A stretch of 20,819 bases of DNA, taken from assembly GCA_937967375.1 (NCBI GenBank), contig CALCJF010000112.1, forward strand, positions 1-20,819, written 5' to 3'. Positions 15,033-20,819 of this stretch are shown one piece after another. Positions within the stretch are counted from its first letter, which is position 1; the number at the start of each line of letters is the position of its first letter. The notes below the pieces were generated by a model. The model did not search any database, was not told the origin of the DNA, and worked only from the letters and a program-made list of their open reading frames with translations. Both the position numbers and the translations under genes were made by a program. This DNA is from an uncultured Leucobacter sp. Its GTDB lineage: Bacteria; Actinomycetota; Actinomycetes; Actinomycetales; Microbacteriaceae.

Positions 15033-15533
15033 ATGACCGAAACTGAGTGGCCAACGCGCACCGAAAACTGGCAGAGAGTCTCTTCTAGGTATGCCTGGGT
15101 AGATCTCGTGCTCAATCTCTTCTGGGTGCTGGTCATCGCAGCCGGCTACCTGGTGGTCGCTCTGGTGCTTGCCGATGAGAAGCCGCCGTTGTTCGTGCAC
15201 TTGATCGTCGCCGCAGTGGTGATTGTGCTGCTCGTCAACTCGGTGCTCGCGTTTCGTCGGGTTCGCGCCATCGGCTATGTGCTGCGCGAAGACGACCTGC
15301 TGTTTCGCCGCGGCATCATGTTCGAGCGCGTCATCGCGGTCCCATATGGTCGCCTGCAGCTGGTCGATGTGACTCGCGGGCCGCTGCTGCGCGCCCTCGG
15401 TCTCGCCACACTCAAGTTCGTTACTGCGAGCGTCGCTACCGGCGTGAACCTGCCTGGGCTGCCCGAGGCCGAGGCCGAGGCGTTGCGCGATCGCCTGGTT
15501 GAACTCGCAGAGACGAGGCGGTCAGGGCTGTGA
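15033..15533 (+). CDS. PH-domain (bPH2, YdbS-like) membrane protein
   Basis: A 166-residue protein with two adjacent spans near the N-terminus (about 23-46 and 50-74), then a cytoplasmic bacterial PH domain. The signature stretch is YVLREDDLLFRRGIMFERV followed by AVPYGRLQLVDVTRGPLLRALGLATLKFVTAS, the usual bPH2 pattern of a beta strand, a PYxRLQ turn and a GLA strand. It is coupled by a 4-base GTGA overlap to a larger protein with the same domains, the paired arrangement of Bacillus YdbS/YdbT. In Bacillus that pair is linked to resistance against certain antimicrobial compounds; whether that holds here is unknown. The start at ATG 15033 fits a leaderless transcript. Confidence 0.85.
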   Translation: MTETEWPTRTENWQRVSSRYAWVDLVLNLFWVLVIAAGYLVVALVLADEKPPLFVHLIVAAVVIVLLVNSVLAFRRVRAIGYVLREDDLLFRRGIMFERVIAVPYGRLQLVDVTRGPLLRALGLATLKFVTASVATGVNLPGLPEAEAEALRDRLVELAETRRSGL

Positions 15534-17266
15534 GCGAGAGTGACGAGTCCTGGGTCGTACCCGAATCGATTGGTGAGGCTCAGCTAGCAGCAGAGGCACA
15601 GGCCGAGGCGCCTGTCACGCGACCCATTGAGCCTGAGTGGCGACGACTGCACCCGCTCTCGCCGCTGCTGCGAGGCGGGCTCTTTCTGCTCGTGGTGGTG
15701 GGCATCATTGTCGCGAACCTGCGAGATCGAATCTTCGAGCTCTTTCTTGACGACCGTTTTGTAGAAGCAATGGGCCCGAACGAGGGTGATTTGATCGACT
15801 ACCTCGCCGGGCAACGCCTGCTCATTTGGGGGCTCGTCGCGGTGCTCGCAGCAATTCTCGTGATCGTAGCGATCTCGTGGCTGAGCTGGCGGTTCAGCAC
15901 CTTCAGAATTACCCGCGAAGCCGTCGAGTCTAGGCGAGGGGTGTTGTTTCGCCAGCACCGGAGAGCACCACTCGAGCGCATTCAGAGCGTGAACCTGCAA
16001 CGTTCGCTGCTTGCGCGTTTGCTTGGCCTAACGCAAGTCGATGTGCAGACCGCTGGGCAGGGCGGCAAAGTCGCGCTGCAATACCTCGGGCATCGCGAGG
16101 CGAAAGAGGTGCGCGAGCAGATTTTGCTCGCCTCCCGCGCGAGCAAAATGGGCGGGGCGCTTCAGGCGATGCCCGCGGCAACTGCGCAGCACGGTGCCGA
16201 GGCGTCATCATCTCAGCTTGCCGTCGATCCGCTGGGGCAGGCGTATGCGGTTGCGCCCGGCGCACTCGATAGCAGGCTGCGCGACATTGCCGATTTCGAC
16301 ATCGACCCGAATGCGCGTGAGTCGGGTGCGCTGATCAGAGTGCCGGTGGGTCGCCTCATCGCGAGCCTGCTGCTCGGCACCGAAATGATCTCCGTGATCA
16401 TCATCGTCGTGGCAATCGCCGTGACGAGTGTCTGGGCAACCCCGGTGGCTCTCGCTGGTTTGGTGCCCGTCGGTCTGGTCATGGTGAGCATGCTCATCTC
16501 GCAGTTCAACAAAGGCTTCAACTTCGTGCTGTCGCGAGCAGAAGACGGCGTGCGCATTGGGGCGGGCCTCACCGCGACCTCGACCGAGACCATTCCCTCT
16601 GGCCGTGTGCATGCCGTTGAAGCGCGTCAGCCGATCGGCTGGCGCCCTTTCGGCTGGTGGAAGGTGCGCATCACCACCGCTGGCCATTCGGCCGCCGAGG
16701 GCGGTCAGAACAAGATGCAGAACACGGTGCTGCCTGTCGGCAACATCGAAGACGTGCTGCGAGTGTTCGAGACCCTGCTGCCCGCCGAAGCCAGTGGTGC
16801 AGCCAATCTCGACGGAGCCGACATCGCCGGCGCTGAGGCTGCAGCTGCAGAGCAGCGCCGTACCACGCTGCGCGCCGCTCTCGTCGGATCGGGCGACGGC
16901 TATGTGCGGGCCGGATCGAAAGCCGCAGCCCTGCTCTGGTTCGGCGTTCGTCGGGCGGGCCTATGCATCGAAGACGCCAGCGAGCCGCACGCGAGCCTGC
17001 GGGTGCGCCGTGGTTGGCTCACGCGTTCACTCGCGGTGATGCCCATTGTGCGCGCGCAGTCGATCCAGCTGAGTCGCCCCTTCGCGCACCATCTGCTCGG
17101 CCTCGCCTCACTGCAAGCGCACACAGTGCTCGGCCCGGTGCGCATGCAGATGCGCGGCATCGGCCTCGATGAGGCGCGGCAGACCTTCGACGAACTCGCT
17201 GAAACGGTAGTGCGCGTGCAGGGTCACGACGCATCGAATCGGGCGACTCGCGAGCAGAGCGCATGA
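15530..17266 (+). CDS. PH-domain (bPH2, YdbT-like) membrane protein
   Basis: A 578-residue partner of the preceding protein. An acidic N-terminal tail (about 1-35) is followed by two spans (about 49-65 and 92-116). The first bPH2 domain then has FRITREAVESRRGVLFRQ and RAPLERIQSVNLQRSLLARL (~125-166). A second pair of spans (about 278-325) precedes a second such domain (FNFVLSRAEDGVRIGAGL, ~331-348). A third degenerate copy near the C-terminus contains LRVRRGWLTRSLAVMPIVRA with SIQLSRPFAHHLLGLASLQ. It starts at GTG 15530 in the YdbS-like stop and its own stop overlaps the next gene (ATGA). The molecular role is unknown. Confidence 0.85.
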   Translation: MSESDESWVVPESIGEAQLAAEAQAEAPVTRPIEPEWRRLHPLSPLLRGGLFLLVVVGIIVANLRDRIFELFLDDRFVEAMGPNEGDLIDYLAGQRLLIWGLVAVLAAILVIVAISWLSWRFSTFRITREAVESRRGVLFRQHRRAPLERIQSVNLQRSLLARLLGLTQVDVQTAGQGGKVALQYLGHREAKEVREQILLASRASKMGGALQAMPAATAQHGAEASSSQLAVDPLGQAYAVAPGALDSRLRDIADFDIDPNARESGALIRVPVGRLIASLLLGTEMISVIIIVVAIAVTSVWATPVALAGLVPVGLVMVSMLISQFNKGFNFVLSRAEDGVRIGAGLTATSTETIPSGRVHAVEARQPIGWRPFGWWKVRITTAGHSAAEGGQNKMQNTVLPVGNIEDVLRVFETLLPAEASGAANLDGADIAGAEAAAAEQRRTTLRAALVGSGDGYVRAGSKAAALLWFGVRRAGLCIEDASEPHASLRVRRGWLTRSLAVMPIVRAQSIQLSRPFAHHLLGLASLQAHTVLGPVRMQMRGIGLDEARQTFDELAETVVRVQGHDASNRATREQSA

Positions 17267-17976
17267 ACGCATCGAATCGCGACGGGCGCCTCGGCATCGG
17301 AGTGATTGGTGCCGGGCGTGTTGGCCCCGTGCTTGCGCTCGCACTCGCCGGTGCCGGTCACGCGATTACTGGCATCAGCGCGATCAGCGCCGAGAGCCGC
17401 GAACGTGCCGAGTCGCTTCTGCCGCGCGTGCCGGTGCTCGAAGTGCCGGAGGTCGTGCGCCGCAGCGAACTCGTGCTGTTCGCTATTCCCGGCAGCGAGC
17501 TGCCGCAGCTCGTGCATGGCCTCACCGAGACCGGAGCCTGGCAGCCAGGGCAGATCGCGCTGCACACTGCGCCCGAGCACGGCTACGGCGTGTTCGCCCC
17601 AGCGCTCGCATCTGGCGTGATTCCGATTGCGCTGCACCCGGCCCTGATCTTCACTGGCACGAGCCTCGACCTCGGCAGGCTTGCCGGTTCGAGCATGGCG
17701 GTCACCGCGCCCGCCCCGGTGCTGCCGATCGGTCAGGCCCTCGCGGTCGAAATGGGTGCCGAGCCAGTCGTCGTCGCCGAGAGCGATCGTGCCGCCTACG
17801 CAGAAGCAGTCTCGGCGGCACAAGAGTTTTCACGCGCGGTCGTGCGCCAGGGGGCAGAGGCATTGCGCGCGATCGGCATCGACCGCCCCGATCGCGTGCT
17901 CGGGGGTCTCGTGCGTGCGGCCCTCGAAGAAGAACTGCGTGCTGCGGCAGGTCTCGCGCAAGACCTCGACAGCTGA
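17263..17976 (+). CDS. Rossmann-fold protein with DUF2520 domain
   Basis: A 237-residue protein whose N-terminus is a nucleotide-binding Rossmann domain (VIGAGRVGPVLALAL, with G16, G18 and G21). A DUF2520-type helical domain follows, introduced by ALHPALIFTGTSLDL (about 125-139) and MGAEPVVVAESDRAAYAEAV. The fold resembles 2-hydroxyacid or ketopantoate reductase-like proteins, but the substrate is unknown. It is somewhat shorter than the ~270-300 residues I expect for the wider family and lacks an obvious LTGP-RGD block near the end. This could be a lineage-wide short form. In related actinobacteria it is often followed by panC and lysS; here no pantothenate gene follows. It starts inside the YdbT-like stop. 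Confidence 0.8.
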   Translation: MNASNRDGRLGIGVIGAGRVGPVLALALAGAGHAITGISAISAESRERAESLLPRVPVLEVPEVVRRSELVLFAIPGSELPQLVHGLTETGAWQPGQIALHTAPEHGYGVFAPALASGVIPIALHPALIFTGTSLDLGRLAGSSMAVTAPAPVLPIGQALAVEMGAEPVVVAESDRAAYAEAVSAAQEFSRAVVRQGAEALRAIGIDRPDRVLGGLVRAALEEELRAAAGLAQDLDS

Positions 17977-18036
17977 GCTGGCCAGGCTGAGATCTGGCTC
18001 GGCTGCCCCCTGTTCGAGTACTCGGCCGCCCGGTTG

Positions 18037-19239
18037 CTACGGCTGATTCGCCCGCATGGCGCGCACTCCGAGCACCGCGAAGATCGTGGCGAGACAGGCG
18101 GCGCTGAAGACTGCCACCCCCATCGGCACAGCGGTGTCGTCGCCCCAGGCGCCGACGAGCGGGGCGAGTAGGCCGCCGAGCGTGAACTGCAGGCTGCCCA
18201 TGAGCGCGGCACCGAAGCCCCTCGCGTGAGCGGCCGCGGCAAGGGCGAGCGCGCTTGCATTCGACATCGTGACCCCTGCGCCCGCCGTCAGCAGAAACGC
18301 GCAGGTGATGAAGCTCCAGATCGCCAGCGTGCCGGTGAGCACAAGCGTCAGCATGCCGCCGGTTCCGAACAGCAGCAAGAGCGTGCCGATGCCTAGCATG
18401 CGAGTTGGGCCGACGCGCTCCGCGATCCTCGCGTTCACAATGTTGCCAACCACGAGAGCCGTACCACTCGTCGCGAACCCGAGCGCGTACACGAGCGGCG
18501 GCATGCCGAGCACCTGCTGCGCGACGAAGGGAGAGGCGGCGATGTAGGCGATCATAGCGCTGAAGCCCGCCACAAACGTGAGCACGAACAGCATGTATCG
18601 GGGCGCGGTGATGAGCGACCCGAACGCAGTGAAAGTGGCGCCTGGCCTCGCAGGCCTGCGCAGTTCGCAGGGCAGCGATTCGGGGATCAGCGCCCAGGCA
18701 AGCACGAGCATCACGACCGAGACGGCTGCGAGCGTTGCGAGCGTGCCGCGCCACCCCCAGAGTTCGTGCGTGAGCCCACCGATCGGGGGTGCAACGAGCG
18801 GGCCAAGACCGCCGACCATCGAGATGACGCTCAGCGCCTTCACCGCGGTCTCGCCCTCACTCAGGTCGGCGGCAATGGCGCGTGCCAGCACGATGCCGGC
18901 CGCGCCGGTGAAGCCGAGCAGCAGGCGCAGCGCGATAAACACCTCGATCGAGGGAGTGAAGGCGAGCGCGACGCCGAGCAGCGCATAGAGGCTGAGCGAA
19001 CCGAGCAGCAAGCGGCGGCGACCAAAGCTGTCAGAGAGCGGGCCGATCAACAATTGCCCGGCAGCGTTGCCGAGAAAGAACACTGAGAGCGTGAGCTGCA
19101 CCATTGAGGCGGTGGTCGCGAGGTCATGCTGAATGCTGCCGAACGACGCGAGGTACATATCGGTCGCGAGTGGGCTCACCGCGCTGGTGAAACCGAGCAC
19201 GCCGAGCAGAAGCGGGGTCAGGCGCGGTCGGGTGGTCAC
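18037..19239 (-). CDS. MFS transporter, Bcr/CflA drug-efflux type
   Basis: A 400-residue major facilitator with twelve predicted spans. The N-terminus FTSAVSPLATDMYLASFGSI (17-36) is typical of the Bcr/CflA subgroup of drug:H+ antiporters. IGPLSDSFGRRRLLLGS (65-81) is the loop 2-3 signature, and RAIAADLSEGE with APPIGG later also fits. The last predicted spans end at VLGVRAM. The GTG start at 19239 lies six bases after a minus-strand TAAGAT, so the message may be leaderless. The gene stands alone on this strand, convergent with the DUF2520 gene (60-base gap) and divergent from lysS. The substrate is not predictable. Confidence 0.88.
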   Translation of the reverse strand: MTTRPRLTPLLLGVLGFTSAVSPLATDMYLASFGSIQHDLATTASMVQLTLSVFFLGNAAGQLLIGPLSDSFGRRRLLLGSLSLYALLGVALAFTPSIEVFIALRLLLGFTGAAGIVLARAIAADLSEGETAVKALSVISMVGGLGPLVAPPIGGLTHELWGWRGTLATLAAVSVVMLVLAWALIPESLPCELRRPARPGATFTAFGSLITAPRYMLFVLTFVAGFSAMIAYIAASPFVAQQVLGMPPLVYALGFATSGTALVVGNIVNARIAERVGPTRMLGIGTLLLLFGTGGMLTLVLTGTLAIWSFITCAFLLTAGAGVTMSNASALALAAAAHARGFGAALMGSLQFTLGGLLAPLVGAWGDDTAVPMGVAVFSAACLATIFAVLGVRAMRANQP

Positions 19240-19245
19240 ACAGTG

Positions 19246-19251
19246 ATCTTA
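19246..19251 (-). promoter_or_regulatory. Putative -10 of the MFS gene, leaderless layout
   Basis: On the minus strand TAAGAT is followed by CACTGT and then GTG 19239, which is exactly six bases between hexamer and start. This matches the spacing at tilS, hpt and the YdbS-like gene. It lies in an 83-base gap shared with the divergent lysS promoter. Confidence 0.45.
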
Positions 19252-19277
19252 GTAATCGGTGCACCTGCGTGCTCGAA

Positions 19278-19283
19278 TAGACT
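19278..19283 (+). promoter_or_regulatory. Putative -10 of lysS
   Basis: TAGACT fits TANNNT and gives a transcript start near 19290 and a ~33-base leader. A strong GGAGG ribosome site at 19307-19311 lies 11 bases before ATG 19323. No clear -35 is present. Confidence 0.4.
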
Positions 19284-19322
19284 TGAGGGGTTACGCCATC
19301 TTTTACGGAGGAACCCGCCACC

Positions 19323-20819
19323 ATGAGCGACACGCCCACGCCCGAGACGCCCGAGACCCCGGTGCTTGACGCCGGAGCAACCGACGCAGAGGTCTTCGAG
19401 CAGAAGCGGGTTCGCCTCGAGAAGCGCGACAAGCTGAACGCGCTCGCGGGCGGCGACCTCGGCGGCGGCGCCTACCCGGTCGCGGTGCCTGTCACGACCA
19501 CGATTCCGCAGGTACGCGCAAAGTGGGCGCACCTCGAAGAGGTGCCAGACAGTCAGTCAGGCGAGTACGTCGGTGTCGCGGGTCGCATCATGTTTCAGCG
19601 CAACACGGGCAAGCTGTGCTTTGCGAGCCTGCAGGCAGGCGACGGCACCCGAATCCAGGCGATGATCAGCCTTGCCGGCGTCGGCGAAGAGTCGCTTGCT
19701 CGCTACAAAGAGCTGACCGACCTCGGTGACCACCTCTTCGTGAGCGGTGAGGTAGTCTCGAGCCGCCGCGGCGAGCTGTCGATCATGGTGAGTGATTGGA
19801 GCATCGCCGCGAAGGCGATCGCCCCGCTGCCCAAGATGCACGCCGACGCGACGCTGGGCGAGGAGACCCGGGTGCGTCAGCGCTACCTCGACCTCATTCT
19901 GCGCGAGCGCGCCCGCACCAACGTGCTCACGCGCGCGAAGACCATGGCGAGCCTGCGTCAGACTTTCGCTGAGCGTGACTTCATCGAAGTCGAGACCCCG
20001 ATGCTGCAGACGATGCACGGCGGCGCGAGCGCGAGGCCGTTTGTGACGCACTCGAACGCCTTCGACACCGAGCTCTACCTGCGCATTGCGCCCGAGCTCT
20101 ACCTGAAGCGTGCGGCTGTTGGTGGCCTCGAGCGCGTCTTCGAGATCAACCGCAACTTCCGCAACGAGGGCGCCGACTCTACGCACAGCCCCGAGTTCGC
20201 AATGCTCGAGTCGTACCAGGCATACTCCGACTACAACGGCATTGCCGATCTGACTCAGGCGCTCGTGCAGAACGCCGCGCTCGCGACGAACGTCGGCACC
20301 GAGCGCGAGGGTAGTCATGTGGTCGAGTGGGCCGACGGCACGCTTTTCGATCTTGGCGGCGAGTGGGATCGCATCTCGATGTACGGTTCGCTCAGCGAGG
20401 CTGCGGGCCGCGAGATCACCCCAGAGACCAGTGTTGAAGAACTGCTGGCGCTCGCGGAAGCCGAAGGCGTCGAAGTGAAGCTGCCGAACCACGGCAAGCT
20501 TGTCGAAGAGCTCTGGGAGCACTTCGTCATCGATTCGCTCACTCGCCCCACCTTCGTCATGGATTTTCCGGTCGAAACGAGCCCGCTCACGCGTCACCAC
20601 CGCACCATCCCGGGTGTGGTCGAGAAGTGGGATCTCTACGTGCGCGGCTTCGAGCTCGCAACCGGCTACTCCGAGCTCGTCGACCCGGTGATTCAGCGCG
20701 AGCGCTTCGTGCAGCAGGCCGCTGAGGCGGCTCGCGGCGACGACGAGGCGATGCCAATCGACGAGGAGTTCTTGCGCGCGCTCGAGCACGCAATGCCCCC
20801 GAGCGGCGGTATGGGCATG
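19323..20819 (+). CDS. lysS: Lysyl-tRNA synthetase, class II (C-terminus cut off)
   Basis: The frame is open from ATG 19323 to the window end (499 codons, no stop). The protein charges tRNA(Lys) with lysine. A Pro/Glu/Thr-rich tail of ~20 residues precedes the OB-fold anticodon-binding domain (about 60-175, with VAGRIMFQRNTGKLCFASLQ). The class II core follows: motif 1 near FIEVETPMLQTMHGGASARPF (~219-239), ELYLRIAPELYLKR, and motif 2 FRNEGADSTHSPEF (279-292). VMDFPVETSPL and GFELATGYSELVDP are also present. The window ends in PPSGGMGM, where motif 3 (GIDRL) should begin, so perhaps 15-20 residues are missing. The start has a strong GGAGG site. Confidence 0.95.
   Translation, partial: MSDTPTPETPETPVLDAGATDAEVFEQKRVRLEKRDKLNALAGGDLGGGAYPVAVPVTTTIPQVRAKWAHLEEVPDSQSGEYVGVAGRIMFQRNTGKLCFASLQAGDGTRIQAMISLAGVGEESLARYKELTDLGDHLFVSGEVVSSRRGELSIMVSDWSIAAKAIAPLPKMHADATLGEETRVRQRYLDLILRERARTNVLTRAKTMASLRQTFAERDFIEVETPMLQTMHGGASARPFVTHSNAFDTELYLRIAPELYLKRAAVGGLERVFEINRNFRNEGADSTHSPEFAMLESYQAYSDYNGIADLTQALVQNAALATNVGTEREGSHVVEWADGTLFDLGGEWDRISMYGSLSEAAGREITPETSVEELLALAEAEGVEVKLPNHGKLVEELWEHFVIDSLTRPTFVMDFPVETSPLTRHHRTIPGVVEKWDLYVRGFELATGYSELVDPVIQRERFVQQAAEAARGDDEAMPIDEEFLRALEHAMPPSGGMGM

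Noticed and set aside
17977..18036. Possible bidirectional terminator between the DUF2520 and MFS genes
   Set aside because: Only partial, interrupted pairing (GAGCTGGCCAG with CTGGCTC) and no U-run on either strand. Not strong enough to annotate.
19557..20789. Minus-strand open frame of 410 codons opposite lysS
   Set aside because: The plus strand encodes a clear lysyl-tRNA synthetase. The antisense frame reflects its codon bias and has no motif I recognise.

Overview
The window is about 20.8 kb of GC-rich, densely packed chromosome from a high-GC actinobacterium. Gene content, gene order and start-codon use (ATG, GTG, TTG) fit Microbacteriaceae, and a Leucobacter-like organism is my best guess. 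That placement is inference from gene families and synteny, not from a marker gene. No tRNA, rRNA, insertion sequence, phage gene or CRISPR array was seen. There is no gene-free stretch longer than about 120 bases.

Left arm (1-2033, + strand): the last 26 codons of an unidentified gene, a LysE/RhtB-type exporter, and an overlapping pair made of a single-pass membrane protein and an ECF-like sigma-70 factor. Next (2065-7961, - strand) is a tight co-directional run, read from its promoter side as inorganic pyrophosphatase, class I polyphosphate kinase 2, SulP anion transporter with STAS domain, MalY/PatB C-S lyase, and O-acetylhomoserine sulfhydrylase. Together these suggest anion (perhaps sulfate) uptake, pyrophosphate/polyphosphate handling, and homocysteine formation or C-S bond cleavage.

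Centre (8075-17976, + strand): the conserved actinobacterial run tilS - hpt - ftsH - folE - folP/folB - folK - DUF3180 - two PH-domain (YdbS/YdbT-like) membrane proteins - DUF2520 Rossmann protein. From ftsH on, most junctions overlap by a few bases (TGATG, ATGA, GTGA), so translational coupling is likely. The folate genes cover GTP cyclohydrolase I, dihydropteroate synthase fused to dihydroneopterin aldolase, and HPPK. Right arm: a Bcr/CflA-type MFS transporter on the - strand, divergent from lysS, which runs off the window before its motif 3.

The main points worth a second look are: an in-frame palindrome-bearing insertion inside tilS; the folP-folB fusion; a FolE that keeps its zinc and catalytic residues but lacks several triphosphate-binding residues; and four genes that share the same -10 hexamer plus 6 nt plus start codon layout, implying leaderless mRNAs. 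I see mostly ordinary core genome and no clear new defence or mobile system.
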